Assembly: GCF_000815225.1 (NCBI RefSeq)
Contig: NZ_CP010427.1
Coordinates: 1,488,001-1,552,000, forward strand
Source: Allofrancisella guangzhouensis
Lineage (GTDB): Bacteria > Pseudomonadota > Gammaproteobacteria > Francisellales > Francisellaceae
Reading direction: 5' to 3'
DNA: 64,000 bases
Part shown: positions 1-11,527 of the stretch, one piece after another
How the letters are laid out: every line of letters starts with the position of its first letter
How positions within the stretch are numbered: position 1 is the first letter of the stretch
The notes under the pieces: model-generated
What the model saw: only the letters and a program-made list of their open reading frames with translations
Databases searched by the model: none
Told to the model about the DNA's origin: nothing
Translations under genes and position numbers: made by a program

Positions 1-1
1 T

Positions 2-532
2 CAAGGTAAGATAAAGGATAGAGTCAACATATCACAAAGGCCTAAAGCAGCTAATGATAGAAAAGAGCTGTATCATTTTGAAGGTGATACTATAGTCGGT
101 AAAGATCATAAAGGAGCTATTTTGACTATGGTAGATAGAGTTAGTAGATTCACAATTCTAGGCAAAGCTAAAGATAGAACAGCTAGTTCAATTAACCAAA
201 TTTTATACAGAGCATCAAATGGTAATAAAATTACCACAGCTACTTTTGATAATGGTAAAGAGTTTGCTAAACACAAAAATTTATCAAATAAAACTGGTAT
301 TAAAGTATTCTTTGCAGATGCATATAGTCCATGGCAAAGAGGTACAAATGAAAACATGAATAGGTATATCAGACAATTTATTCCTAAAGGTACTGATTTT
401 AGTAATATCTCTCATCAGTATCTTAGAAAGTTGCAAATTGACTTGAATAATAGACCTAAAAAATGTTTAAATTATTTAACACCTAATGAGGTACATTTCG
501 GAATCAGTATAAACATTGAGACTACAATCTAG
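2..532 (+). mobile_element. IS30-family transposase, C-terminal part (5' end outside window)
   Basis: The frame is open from base 2 to a TAG at 530-532, so the start and the N-terminal helix-turn-helix lie to the left of the window. The visible part is the DDE integrase domain of IS30-type transposases: first Asp in FEGDTIVG, second in the TFDNGKEF motif, and the Glu in the RGTNENMNRYIRQF block followed by PKGTDF. The C-terminal PNEVHFG region is present, so the 3' end looks intact. The enzyme would cut and join IS ends. Terminal repeats cannot be paired because the left end is missing. About 270 bases of very AT-rich DNA without a gene separate it from trxB. Confidence 0.9.
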
Positions 533-733
533 CGACTATAATAATCTCCCCAGTTGCAGTTATCTGATATATCTTTTATGTTGTTTTTTAAATTTTTATA
601 ATAATACATGTCTTTTATTTTTTATTATTTATTATTTTATTAAAAAATTAATTTAAAATAATATTATTTATTACAAATATATAGCAAAATGCCAGTCTAG
701 TAAACAGTTTTAAAACAAATACATTTTTATAAA

Positions 734-762
734 TTTAGTACCGTATAACTTTATGCTATAAT
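734..762 (+). promoter_or_regulatory. Probable trxB promoter (extended -10)
   Basis: TATAAT at 757-762 is preceded by TG at 754-755 (TGnTATAAT, extended -10). The hexamer 17 bases upstream, TTTAGT at 734-739, is a weak -35, as is usual for extended -10 promoters. The expected start of transcription is about 30 bases before the trxB ATG. Confidence 0.55.
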
Positions 763-769
763 TTACTAA

Positions 770-1756
<987 letters not shown>

Positions 1757-1959
1757 ATAGTTGTAGCCTTTTAATGAAAACTTCAGAAATATCTTTGTCA
1801 CATGTGTATTATATTAAGATGACTATATAAAATAGCTTTTAAAATTTAGGTTTTAAATTAAAAAAATTGGTACGCTGAAGTGAAACATGATCAACATTAT
1901 AAAAATAAAATTGAAATTACCTAAACTCAGCAACAATAAAGTTAAAAAGGAATCCTTGC

Positions 1960-3309
1960 ATGTTAATAAACAATAGCGATATGGTTGTTCATATTATTCA
2001 CGGCACACACATATCCACTAAGAGCTTAGTTAACTTATCTCCTGATGATTATATCCAATCACAAATCGATACAATAACAAGTTATGTCAATACTCTGGTG
2101 CAGCATAAAATAGGACAAAGACATTTAGTTGTCTGTCCTGAATATTTTTTAACTTATAAAGATAGGGAGCATCCTGGCTCCACAAAGGAAGAATACAAAA
2201 AATATCTTACCAGACTTTCGGATGTCCCATCGTATGTTATTTTAGTGCCGGGCACATGTATTCGTAAAAAAACATCCAATAGTACTTATGATGATCTTCT
2301 AGACCTTCACACTAATTTAGACCTGGACGGTGATAGCTACATTTCACAAATAATGAAAGATTTTGTGAAACAGGAAATTGAACATCATCATCAACGTTTA
2401 GTAAATAAATATCCCCAATTAAATTCTTTAGCCAACTACCGTAAGCAGGTGTACAAAAAAGCTTTCGAGGATAAAAAAGATAGCTTCCAAAACACTTATG
2501 TCATTAGTAAGATAAGTAATTCAGATACTACAAATTTCATCAAAAATGAGTATAGCAAATTTGAAATTAATAAAAATAATGGGCAAATGAGTTTTGTATT
2601 TAATACGTTGAATGTCATTTATAATAAAAAGAATGTATATAAGTATAATAAACGAAGTTTCTGGAACGAAAAGAAACCTCAAGATGATTCGATTTATATG
2701 CCTTTAAATTTAAACTATGATCATACCTTAACACTTGATAATCAGGTAAATTTTTCTTTTGAAATATGTTACGATCACAAAATAAAAGTTCGTTATAACG
2801 ATATAAAAAATAGTCAGGCAAAACCCTCAGACTATCATATAATCTTATCTGACATTGTTAATAATGATTTAGATATTTACCTAGCACCATATCTTGTTCA
2901 TAGCAGCACAGATAATCGTAATTCAGGACTTTTTGTTTGGAATAATCACTCCTACATTGAACATAAACCCTGCTCACATGCATCAATTTTAAATAGTAAA
3001 ACTAACACGAAATATCAAGTGGACATTCACTGCTCTTTTTCTTATATCAGCAAACAAAATCCAAATTCTATAGAATTAAACTCCTGTAGTCAATCACAAC
3101 CTCGTAAACTGATTAAAACTCAAAACCCTAACAATTTAGGTCTATTAAATAGAAATGTTTCTCAAGAGCATAGTTTGAGTGGTCATAATTTACAATCTAA
3201 ATATAAGTATATAAACAAGAAAGGTTTTAAACTCTACAATAAAAATAAGTATCTAAATGGTATGATTCAAAACAAATTAGCATCATCAGGAACTGAAGAA
3301 CATTTCTAG
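1960..3309 (+). CDS. Nitrilase-superfamily-like (carbon-nitrogen hydrolase fold) protein of unknown substrate
   Basis: A 449-residue protein that I do not recognise as a named gene. Three blocks match the catalytic triad of the carbon-nitrogen hydrolase fold: HLVVCPEYFL (Glu61), VYKYNKRSFW (Lys231) and FSFEICYDHK (Cys270), each in the expected hydrophobic setting and in the right order. Between Glu and Lys there is an insertion of about 100 residues, and a roughly 120-residue Asn/Lys-rich tail follows the core, so it is longer than ordinary amidases (about 270-300). No signal peptide is visible. An AAAAAGG ribosome site sits about 9 bases before the ATG. It is a single-gene unit, convergent with mutL. 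The fold assignment is motif-based; activity is inferred. Confidence 0.6.
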   Translation: MLINNSDMVVHIIHGTHISTKSLVNLSPDDYIQSQIDTITSYVNTLVQHKIGQRHLVVCPEYFLTYKDREHPGSTKEEYKKYLTRLSDVPSYVILVPGTCIRKKTSNSTYDDLLDLHTNLDLDGDSYISQIMKDFVKQEIEHHHQRLVNKYPQLNSLANYRKQVYKKAFEDKKDSFQNTYVISKISNSDTTNFIKNEYSKFEINKNNGQMSFVFNTLNVIYNKKNVYKYNKRSFWNEKKPQDDSIYMPLNLNYDHTLTLDNQVNFSFEICYDHKIKVRYNDIKNSQAKPSDYHIILSDIVNNDLDIYLAPYLVHSSTDNRNSGLFVWNNHSYIEHKPCSHASILNSKTNTKYQVDIHCSFSYISKQNPNSIELNSCSQSQPRKLIKTQNPNNLGLLNRNVSQEHSLSGHNLQSKYKYINKKGFKLYNKNKYLNGMIQNKLASSGTEEHF

Positions 3310-3357
3310 GATTAATTAATGAAAATTAACCAAACAAATCCTTAAATTTTTCCTTTT

Positions 3358-5160
3358 TTACCTACCTCTCAAAAAGAAACTATCCATCTGCGCAAAATTT
3401 AATTTCACCCAAGTCGGTCTGCCATGATTACACTGGCCAGAATTTTCAACTGTTTCCATTTGACGCAAAAGATGATTCATCTCTGGAATACTAATCTTAT
3501 CATTTGCTCGGACAGCAGCATGACATGACACTGTTGCAAGAATATGGTTTAAATAAAACTCAACACTTTTAGTTTTACCTGATGCCATAAGTTCTATAGC
3601 CACACTAGATATCAAATCATGAATATCTTTACTTTTGACATATATAGGAACGGATCTGACTAATACAGCATCGTCTGCAATAACGGAAATTTCAAAACCT
3701 AAATTTCCAAAAACTTGTAAATTTTCATCAATAGTAGCAACCTTACTACTAGATAGCTGACAAGTTATCGGCATAAGAAGATTTTGCTTAAATTTATCAG
3801 CATCTACATGCCAAGACTTTTTCATTTCCTCATAAAGTATTCTTTCATGTGCTGCATGCATATCGACAAGTACAACTCCATCATCAACTTGAGAAAGTAT
3901 ATATATACCATGAATTTGGCAAATTGCTTGACCTAATCTACCTTCTTTCTTAGGTTGGTTAATATGAAGTTCATTTTCACTATTATCATCTTTATTATTC
4001 TCGTCTTTATTTATAACATATTCAAATGCTTGATCTTTTGATTCTATCTCCTGCTTTACAGATATATCTAAACTCATATTACCGATATTCAAAGGATTGT
4101 TTACTGATACTTTCTTTTGCTGCAAATTATAATTTAAATCATCACTAGCTGCTTGTACATCTGCACTAGTAGTTATGGCTTTATTAATTTTTCCAAAGAG
4201 AAAATCATAAATAAATCGCTGATTTCTAAATCTAACTTCGCTCTTAGCTGGATGAACATTAACATCAACTTCCCTATAGTCCATATCTAGATAAAGTAAA
4301 AACGCTGAATATCTATTACCATACATTACATCTTTATATGCGGTTTTCACCGCATGGTTTACAATCTTATCTTTAATAATGCGTCCATTAAGATAGAAAC
4401 TCTGCATATCTGCTTTAGCTCGATTATAGCGTGGACTTGCTACCCACCCCCATAAATGCGCATCCCCAACCTTTTCATCAATATAAATAGCATTTTCAAT
4501 AAATTCCTGACTGTACAACTCAAATACACGATTATATTTAAGTTGAATATCTTCAGCTGCTATTAGATTTTTTATTTCTTTACCATTATGAATAAACTTA
4601 AAAGATATACCAAAATAACATAGCATATACTTTTTTAATAAATCAAAAATGTGTAAAAATTCTGTATTATCTTTTTTTAAAAATTTACGGCGTGCTGGCG
4701 TGTTATAAAATAATTCACTAACCTCTATTGTTGTTCCTGTAACATGCGCTGCTGGTATAACTTCATTAGTATAGTTATTAATTTGCCAAGCATCTTGTGC
4801 TTGTATATGTTTAGAAATTATTTTTAGTTTTGAAACCGATGCTATACTTGCCAAAGCTTCGCCACGAAAACCCATACTTGCAACAGCCTCAAGCTCATCT
4901 AAAGTATAAACCTTACTTGTTGCATGAGCCACTAAAGCTAAAACCATATCTTGCTTTGTTATGCCATTACCATTATCTCGAATACGTATAAATGATTTAC
5001 CGCCATCTTGAATTTCAATAATAATATTTGATGCTCCAGCATCTATAGAATTCTCAACCAACTCTTTAACTACAGATGAAGCTCTTTCTATCACTTCCCC
5101 TGCTGCTATTTGGTTAGCCAAGCTTTGTGTTAATACTTTTATTTGACGATAATTACTCAT
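3358..5160 (-). CDS. mutL: DNA mismatch repair protein MutL
   Basis: Links MutS mismatch recognition to strand incision. The N-terminal GHKL ATPase is clear: ELVENSIDAGA, DNGNGI and GFRGEALASI in the first 100 residues. The C-terminal dimerisation domain contains MHAAHERILYE at about residues 431-442, fitting the D-x-H-A-xx-E-xxxx-E metal-binding motif of endonuclease-type MutL, and the associated SCHAAVRA and CNHGRPTW motifs near the end. This suggests the protein nicks DNA itself, unlike E. coli MutL with MutH. The linker, about residues 335-410, is rich in Asn, Asp and Lys. At 600 residues the length is usual. Confidence 0.97.
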   Translation of the reverse strand: MSNYRQIKVLTQSLANQIAAGEVIERASSVVKELVENSIDAGASNIIIEIQDGGKSFIRIRDNGNGITKQDMVLALVAHATSKVYTLDELEAVASMGFRGEALASIASVSKLKIISKHIQAQDAWQINNYTNEVIPAAHVTGTTIEVSELFYNTPARRKFLKKDNTEFLHIFDLLKKYMLCYFGISFKFIHNGKEIKNLIAAEDIQLKYNRVFELYSQEFIENAIYIDEKVGDAHLWGWVASPRYNRAKADMQSFYLNGRIIKDKIVNHAVKTAYKDVMYGNRYSAFLLYLDMDYREVDVNVHPAKSEVRFRNQRFIYDFLFGKINKAITTSADVQAASDDLNYNLQQKKVSVNNPLNIGNMSLDISVKQEIESKDQAFEYVINKDENNKDDNSENELHINQPKKEGRLGQAICQIHGIYILSQVDDGVVLVDMHAAHERILYEEMKKSWHVDADKFKQNLLMPITCQLSSSKVATIDENLQVFGNLGFEISVIADDAVLVRSVPIYVKSKDIHDLISSVAIELMASGKTKSVEFYLNHILATVSCHAAVRANDKISIPEMNHLLRQMETVENSGQCNHGRPTWVKLNFAQMDSFFLRGR

Positions 5161-5264
5161 TTAGACAAAAAAACTAGCTTAAGGTTACTAAAAATAAATT
5201 ATAGAGATTTAGCGTGCAAATCACTATCCATATATAGAAATAAGTTTAGATGTTGATAAAAAAC

Positions 5265-5993
5265 TTATACCGGTTTTTTGACTCCAAAATCATAATTATA
5301 ACATTCTTCAAATAATTTTTGATTTGTTACTTTACCAGTCTTATCCTCATATGGATAAACACCTGTTTCTTTATTTAAGCCACATTTTTGTTTGACTTGC
5401 TCATACTGAGATTCTGTAATTCTTTTCCAATGGGCATTTTTACCAACAGCATACCAGCCGTTTCCTTTATATGCTCGGGCAAACAAAGTTTCTCCATTAT
5501 CTTGCACTTGAGCTTTAGAGTTATATGTTTTACCATCATTTGGATTTAAAACTCCTCCTTTGTCAAACTCAAGACTTTTATCAGAACCTCCTGTATTTTC
5601 TTGAGGTTCCAAATTTCCAGCAAAAACAAGACCTTGCATCAGATTATCACTTGGATTAGTATAATCATATTTAAACCCATTAACGTTACCCTTACCACAA
5701 ACATCGCAATGAACTGGTGCTGGTACAATCTTATTGTTAACAACATCCATAATTGGCACAACTATTTCCATCTCAAGGGTACCTTTATCTCCATATTTAT
5801 TATTCTTAGCAAAATAAGAATGTACGATACCTTGAACTTTACCGATCCCAGCATCTTTATCCTCATCAAACTGAACCCAGTAGCCCTCTGGTGATAAGTT
5901 ATCTTTCGATATATCCTTAACACCCTCTGCATATATTGAATTAACAGAAAAACTAGCTAAGATAATCAAAGATAACTGTTTAAATTTTTTCAT
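5265..5993 (-). CDS. Exported DUF2147-family protein
   Basis: A 242-residue protein with a clear N-terminal signal peptide (MKKFKQLSLIILASFSVNSIYA, predicted cleavage after A22). The mature part has the DUF2147 layout: a GYWVQFDED opening, a two-Cys HCDVCGKG segment, a MQGLVF block, LNPNDGKTYNSKAQV, and a closing YAVGKNAHWKR. Members are periplasmic or outer-membrane-associated beta proteins with no settled function. A good AAGGAG site precedes the ATG. It is a single gene, reading in the same direction as mutL and divergent from rsgA. The Asn/Asp-rich C-terminal 40 residues with two Cys lie beyond the usual domain. Confidence 0.8.
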   Translation of the reverse strand: MKKFKQLSLIILASFSVNSIYAEGVKDISKDNLSPEGYWVQFDEDKDAGIGKVQGIVHSYFAKNNKYGDKGTLEMEIVVPIMDVVNNKIVPAPVHCDVCGKGNVNGFKYDYTNPSDNLMQGLVFAGNLEPQENTGGSDKSLEFDKGGVLNPNDGKTYNSKAQVQDNGETLFARAYKGNGWYAVGKNAHWKRITESQYEQVKQKCGLNKETGVYPYEDKTGKVTNQKLFEECYNYDFGVKKPV

Positions 5994-6149
5994 TTTTTCT
6001 CCTTAACAGAAATTTCTAAGCAAATAGTTTCATTGACTGATAGTAACAAAGATAATGTTTTTATTCAAATAACTTAGTTTTATTCAGCAAATTTAACTAA
6101 AAAAGTTTATAATCATCATATACTAAATAATTAATTTGAATAACGTTTT

Positions 6150-7043
6150 TTGAAACAGCATGGAAAAATTATAACTAACTTTGGTGGTAACCTTATTGTT
6201 AAATTAGAAGATAATCAAAGGGTTTCATGTCTATTGAGGAGTCACCTTAAAGGAGAATTAACCGTTGGAGATAATGTAATAACTGAGTACTCAAATTCTA
6301 CCTACGTGATAACCTCTCTATCAGAAAGAAAAAATCTAATATCTCGTCCTAACTCCTATCAGCGTAAAAATAAAAATATTGCTGCAAATGTAGATCAAGG
6401 AATTATAATTATTTCTCATTCACCAACACCTGTTGAGCACTATATAGATAGGTATCTAGCAGCTTTACACAACAGTAATATTGTACCTATTCTAGCTATA
6501 AATAAAATTGACAACCAAAACGAATTAGATAAACAAAGTATTCAACAATTAGCTGGTATTTACGAATCTATAGGATATAAGCTTTTATATATGTCAGCAA
6601 AAGATAATATTGGTATAAGAAATTTATTAGAGTCTCTAAATGGTAAAATCTCTATTTTCTTGGGACAATCTGGAGTTGGCAAATCTGAAACTTTAAACAC
6701 AATTTTAGGTAAGCAAGTTACAGCCACAAGTCAAGTATCTGAGTCAACAAAAAAAGGGCGCCATACTACTACATGCTCAACACTATACGAAATAGATCCA
6801 AATACGAGTATTATCGATTCTCCTGGTATACGAGAATTTGGATTATGGGATATTTCTCAAGAGGAACTGTTTGATGGCTTCTTAGATTTCAAAAGATACA
6901 AAGGTATGTGTCAATTTAGGAACTGCTCACATGAAGAAAGCTCTAAGGGTTGCGAAATAGTTAGGCAAGTTCAGCAAGGTAACATAAATCAAACTCGTTT
7001 TAAAAATTATCACCGAATCTTGGCTGAGGTAAAAAACAAATAA
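6150..7043 (+). CDS. rsgA: Small ribosomal subunit biogenesis GTPase RsgA
   Basis: Circularly permuted GTPase that checks late 30S subunit maturation. An N-terminal OB fold (about residues 1-70) is followed by the permuted G motifs: G4 NKID, then G1 GQSGVGKS, then G3 DSPGIREF. The C-terminal zinc knuckle is visible as CQFRNCSHEESSKGC. The length of 297 fits the family. The start is a TTG at 6150: an in-frame TAA sits nine bases upstream and the nearby ATG at 6160 is in another frame, so no ATG could give the conserved N-terminus. No good ribosome site is seen before the TTG, suggesting low expression. Its 3' end abuts argS on the other strand. Confidence 0.95.
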   Translation: MKQHGKIITNFGGNLIVKLEDNQRVSCLLRSHLKGELTVGDNVITEYSNSTYVITSLSERKNLISRPNSYQRKNKNIAANVDQGIIIISHSPTPVEHYIDRYLAALHNSNIVPILAINKIDNQNELDKQSIQQLAGIYESIGYKLLYMSAKDNIGIRNLLESLNGKISIFLGQSGVGKSETLNTILGKQVTATSQVSESTKKGRHTTTCSTLYEIDPNTSIIDSPGIREFGLWDISQEELFDGFLDFKRYKGMCQFRNCSHEESSKGCEIVRQVQQGNINQTRFKNYHRILAEVKNK

Positions 7044-7044
7044 A

Positions 7045-8790
7045 TTACATCCTTTCTGGTATTGATATACCAATCACACCTAATGCTATACTCATCACTT
7101 TAACTGTGGCTACGCAAAGTGCTATTCTAGCATCCTTTATTTCTTGATCTTGAATGTTTGTGGTAGGACAATTAACATAGAACTTATTAAAAACATTTGC
7201 CAAAGAATATGCAAAATCACAAATATGATGAGGCTGCGAATTTTCATAAGCCCTACTTATAGCCATTGGAAACTGTATAAGTTGAAGTTGAAGTTTTTCT
7301 TCATATTCATTAGTAGCAGCAAAAACATCATAATGCTTAACTAAATCTTGTAAGTTATAATCGTCACCAAATACTTTTCTAATTATAGATTTTGCCCTAA
7401 CAGCTGTGTATAAAAGATATGGTCCTGTTTTGCCTTCATACTGCGCAAATTTTTCTAAATCAAATACGTAATCATTTGCATAGTTATTAACTAAATCACC
7501 AAATTTAATTGTTGCCATAGCTATTTGATTTATAACACTTTCGTCATTTTCTTCTGGCATTCTTTGTCTAGCACATGTTTTAGCTTGTGATATTAAGTCA
7601 GATAAATGCATTACGCCACCTTCTCTTGTTTTAAAAGGTCTACCATCTTTTCCATTTACTGTACCAAAAGCAACATGTTCTAATTCACAATTAGAGCTAA
7701 CTATATTAGTCTTATGAGCTACGCTAAATACTTGCTTAAAGTGTAAAGATTGTCTTTTATCAACGACATAAATAACTCTATCCGGATTAAAATCTTTATT
7801 ACGTTGCCATAAAGTTGCCAAATCGGTAGTACCATACATAACACCACCATCACTTTTTATAATAATAAGTGGTGGGATATCTTGTTTATCTATATCTATC
7901 ACCCAAGCACCATCGTCTTGATACATAAACTCTTTAGATTTCAGATACTCTACCATTTCTCCGACATACTTATTAGCGTCACTCTCTCCTAACCAAAGAT
8001 CAAAATGTATACCTAACTCTTGAAAATCATTCTTAACAGCTTCAACAGAAATTTTTACGAAATGTTCCCATAAAGCAACATAACCCCTTCTACCTTGCTG
8101 TAATTCAAAAGTAGCTTGTCTTGCTTTTTCCATTTCGGTTATGTCAGATTTACATCTTTTTGAAGCCTGCGGATATATTTCTGCTAGTTCAGTAACCGTT
8201 ACAGGTGATTTTTTAGGATATTCTCCAATATACTCCTTATCAAAATAAACCAATTCTGGAGAATGTAATTTTATTTCCTCTATAAGCATGCCCATTTGGG
8301 TACCCCAATCACCTAAGTGCACATCAGAGATAACCTTATCACCACAGAAACGATAAAGTCTTTGTAATGCATCTCCTAATAAAGCCGACCTTATGTGCCC
8401 AACGTGCATAGGTTTTGCAACGTTTGGGCCACCAAAGTCTAGAACTATTTTTTTTGGATTAGTATTTTTGTCTACTCCAAAGTTACTCATTTTAAGAAAA
8501 TTATTTACGATCTTAGACAAAAAATTGGAACAAAGCGTCATATTTATAAAACCTGGATTTGCTACTTCAATATTGCTAAAAATATCTTTTTCCTCTATGC
8601 ATTCAATAATCTCTTGAGCAATTACGAACGGTGGTTTTTTTGCAAATTTAGCTAAAGGCATTGCTCCATTACACTGAAAATGCCCTATTCCATCACGGGT
8701 TGAGACAACTACTTTGGCAAAACTTTCTCCATAGTTTAACTTTTGAAATGCTTTTACAAATATCTTTGATAAATAAACTTCTATATTCAT
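7045..8790 (-). CDS. argS: Arginyl-tRNA synthetase
   Basis: Class I synthetase that charges tRNA-Arg. It has the additional N-terminal domain typical of ArgRS (residues 1-110), the HIGH-type motif in [16 protein letters not shown] (HVGH at 129-132), a degenerate KMSKS-region loop in [16 protein letters not shown], and a C-terminal anticodon-binding domain ending [12 protein letters not shown], a classic ArgRS tail. The length of 581 residues is standard. Gene ends meet rsgA tail to tail with one base between them, so each lies in the other's 3' region. It is divergent from lptD. Confidence 0.98.
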   Translation of the reverse strand: MNIEVYLSKIFVKAFQKLNYGESFAKVVVSTRDGIGHFQCNGAMPLAKFAKKPPFVIAQEIIECIEEKDIFSNIEVANPGFINMTLCSNFLSKIVNNFLKMSNFGVDKNTNPKKIVLDFGGPNVAKPMHVGHIRSALLGDALQRLYRFCGDKVISDVHLGDWGTQMGMLIEEIKLHSPELVYFDKEYIGEYPKKSPVTVTELAEIYPQASKRCKSDITEMEKARQATFELQQGRRGYVALWEHFVKISVEAVKNDFQELGIHFDLWLGESDANKYVGEMVEYLKSKEFMYQDDGAWVIDIDKQDIPPLIIIKSDGGVMYGTTDLATLWQRNKDFNPDRVIYVVDKRQSLHFKQVFSVAHKTNIVSSNCELEHVAFGTVNGKDGRPFKTREGGVMHLSDLISQAKTCARQRMPEENDESVINQIAMATIKFGDLVNNYANDYVFDLEKFAQYEGKTGPYLLYTAVRAKSIIRKVFGDDYNLQDLVKHYDVFAATNEYEEKLQLQLIQFPMAISRAYENSQPHHICDFAYSLANVFNKFYVNCPTTNIQDQEIKDARIALCVATVKVMSIALGVIGISIPERM

Positions 8791-8914
8791 TTTTTATAAA
8801 CCTAATATAAAACTATTCCTATACCTTCTAATTTAACATAGAAATATGTAGTAAATACCGATATAATACCATGGTTATTTTTAAAAACTCAACAAAAAGG
8901 CTCCTCATAATAAT

Positions 8915-11527
8915 ATGTTAAAGGGTATTCATAAATATCTGTGGATTTGCTTTGGAACTGTATTTGTTACAGCGTCTGGCCACTCTGCAAGAATTATGAA
9001 CAAAAATCCTATCAAAGAAGACTGGAGTTGTAAAATTGTAGACAATGAGTGGAAATGTGATCGGGTTAAACAGCCAGCAAACGTCTTTGATGAAAAATTA
9101 AAGCCTGAAGAAAAACAAAAAGCATTATCTGACGATTTAGGCTGGGTTCCTGAAGCAAAAACTTTTGTTGGTGGCTACTATAATAATGACACAGCTTTCA
9201 CAAAAGCTTTATGTGAGTCTAAAAAAACAGAACTTAGTTACGAAGACGCCGAATATGATACAGATGGTACGCTTGTAGCTTCTGGAAATGTAGAAGTATT
9301 ACAGTGTGACCAAGAAATGTATAGTGATGATGCTATCGTTAGTTTTAATACTGGTAAGAACTCTATCCAATCAATCGTAATGACTGGCGATGTAATTGCT
9401 AAACAACCATCTACTGGTATAGTTATTCGCACAAAAGAGCTTACTGCTAATACAAATGATGGTACTTATAGTGCTGGTGAAACATACTTTAGAATGGCTA
9501 GGGAAGTACCTAATACTCATATGTATGATAAAGAACATTTTAGTGGACACTTAAGAGGTCATGCAAAAACTTTTGAAAAAGAAGATCAAGATAACCTAAT
9601 GATGGAAGACGCTTATATCACCTCCGGCGATCCTACTGATAATGATTGGAAAATAACGGGGAAAAATATCAATATTGATACTAATAAAGAAATGGCTTAT
9701 GTTAAAGATGGTTTCTTTAAAATTAAAGATATACCAGTTATGTACATTCCTTACTTCTCATATCCTATAAGTAATAAAAGAAAATCTGGTTTCTTAACTC
9801 CAAACTTTGTCAATAGTGAACTTTCTGGATATGGGGTTGCAATACCATACTATTTCAACTTAGCACCAAATTACGATTTATTACTTGAGACGGTTTTTTG
9901 GTTAAAACGTGGATTGATGGAAAATGGCACGTTCAGATATATGACTGATACTTTCGAAGGTCAGTTTGAGGGCTCAATAGTACCTTATGACTTCCAAACC
10001 CATACTATGAGAGGTGCTTTTACTTTCTCAAATAATGGCGATTTTGGAAATGGTGTTACCACTACACTAAAATACGATTATGTCAGTGATAAAAATTATT
10101 ACGATGACTTCTCTGTAGGTAACATTAACTTAGTTACAAAAACTCTTTTAGATAGAGAGTTTGACCTAAACTATAGCAATGAAAATATAACTTCAGGATT
10201 AACAGCACTATTCTACGGTGTAGTTAACCCGGACATGAACCTTGCAAATAGACCTTACGCTAAATTACCTGAAATAAAATTTAATGCTACAGCTGATGGC
10301 TATACACCTGACCACCTAAGTCTAAGTATCGAAACTTTAAACACTTATTTCTATAAAGCTGCAGCGCCAATAAACCCAAGTCAAAGCGCGGCCATAGGGA
10401 CAAACGTAAATGCTTTTAGAGGATATGAGTCACCTAAAATCGCTGGTAATTTTTCAGAAACTTGGGGATACCTTAACCCTTCGTTAGAAGTACCTATACG
10501 TTACTATCAATTAAATAATAAACCTACAGATACTATTCAATTTAGTCAAAGTAGCGTTACAAGTATCTTACCTATTTTTAACATTGATTCTGGGTTATAC
10601 TTTGATCGTGAATATACAACAAAAGAAGGTGCTTATACCCAAACTTTACAACCTAGGTTATTTTACACCTATATTCCTTATCAAAACCAAACTGATATAC
10701 CTTTATTTGACACCAGCTTACAAAACGAACAATATATGCAGATGTTCCAGGTAAATAGGTTTACAGGTCACGATAGAATTAACAACGCCAATCAGCTTAC
10801 ATACGCTCTAGAGTCAACAACGATCAATCAAGAAGATGGCTCTACTTTAGCATCCGCTAAGATTGGTCAAATGATGTATTTTGCTGATAGAATGGTCACG
10901 CTTTGTCAAGGCAACTCAACATGTCCTAACCCAGAAATGACAGATCCGTTTGCAAAAGAAACATTCTCTCCTATTATGTCATCGTTTGAGTACCAGATAA
11001 TGAAAAATATTTATTTATCTGCTCAGATTAATTACCGCATACAACAGCAAAATGTGGATTACCAAGTATATCAACTTTCTTACAAAGATGAGAGTGAGAA
11101 TATTTTTAATATTTCGTATAATAATATTGCTAATAACTGGAACTCTCTAACCCAAGACCAAATTAACAATGGTGTAAAACCAACCCCACAAGAAACTATA
11201 ACCCTTTCAACAATAATTAACCTTACTGATAGCTGGGGAATAGCGGGGTTGTGGAACTATAATTTCCAGCAGAATCAGCTAGCAGATGCATTTGTAGGCC
11301 TGCAATACAATGATAAATCTTGGGCTGTCAGAGCACTATGGCAAAAAAGTGCATATACAAACTCTGATCCGAATGACCCTCAAAAACTAGGAAATTTAGT
11401 TAATTCCTATATGCTTGAATTTGAGCTAAAAGGTCTAGGAAGTGTTGGCAGTAGTAGTAATATTGCTTCTCGATTAAGCCAAATAAATGGTTATGAAGCT
11501 GGTGAATGGGGAGGTGCAAAATCATGA
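8915..11527 (+). CDS. lptD: LPS-assembly outer-membrane protein LptD
   Basis: Outer-membrane beta-barrel that inserts lipopolysaccharide into the outer leaflet. The 870-residue precursor starts with a signal peptide (residues 1 to about 25, ending in SGHSA). An OstA/LptA-like beta-jellyroll follows (about residues 90-240: [23 protein letters not shown]), then the large barrel (about 270-860). Cys pairs near the N-terminus ([11 protein letters not shown]) and late in the barrel (TLCQGNSTC) could form the disulfides that LptD needs. It overlaps surA by ATGA, so the two are translationally coupled. A TATAAT at 8862-8867 may belong to its promoter. Confidence 0.95.
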   Translation: MLKGIHKYLWICFGTVFVTASGHSARIMNKNPIKEDWSCKIVDNEWKCDRVKQPANVFDEKLKPEEKQKALSDDLGWVPEAKTFVGGYYNNDTAFTKALCESKKTELSYEDAEYDTDGTLVASGNVEVLQCDQEMYSDDAIVSFNTGKNSIQSIVMTGDVIAKQPSTGIVIRTKELTANTNDGTYSAGETYFRMAREVPNTHMYDKEHFSGHLRGHAKTFEKEDQDNLMMEDAYITSGDPTDNDWKITGKNINIDTNKEMAYVKDGFFKIKDIPVMYIPYFSYPISNKRKSGFLTPNFVNSELSGYGVAIPYYFNLAPNYDLLLETVFWLKRGLMENGTFRYMTDTFEGQFEGSIVPYDFQTHTMRGAFTFSNNGDFGNGVTTTLKYDYVSDKNYYDDFSVGNINLVTKTLLDREFDLNYSNENITSGLTALFYGVVNPDMNLANRPYAKLPEIKFNATADGYTPDHLSLSIETLNTYFYKAAAPINPSQSAAIGTNVNAFRGYESPKIAGNFSETWGYLNPSLEVPIRYYQLNNKPTDTIQFSQSSVTSILPIFNIDSGLYFDREYTTKEGAYTQTLQPRLFYTYIPYQNQTDIPLFDTSLQNEQYMQMFQVNRFTGHDRINNANQLTYALESTTINQEDGSTLASAKIGQMMYFADRMVTLCQGNSTCPNPEMTDPFAKETFSPIMSSFEYQIMKNIYLSAQINYRIQQQNVDYQVYQLSYKDESENIFNISYNNIANNWNSLTQDQINNGVKPTPQETITLSTIINLTDSWGIAGLWNYNFQQNQLADAFVGLQYNDKSWAVRALWQKSAYTNSDPNDPQKLGNLVNSYMLEFELKGLGSVGSSSNIASRLSQINGYEAGEWGGAKS

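Noticed and set aside
11506-11523. ATG at 11506 as the surA start
   Set aside because: It lies inside lptD without a suitable ribosome site and would put charged residues before the signal peptide; ATG 11524 has GGGAGGTG at the right distance.
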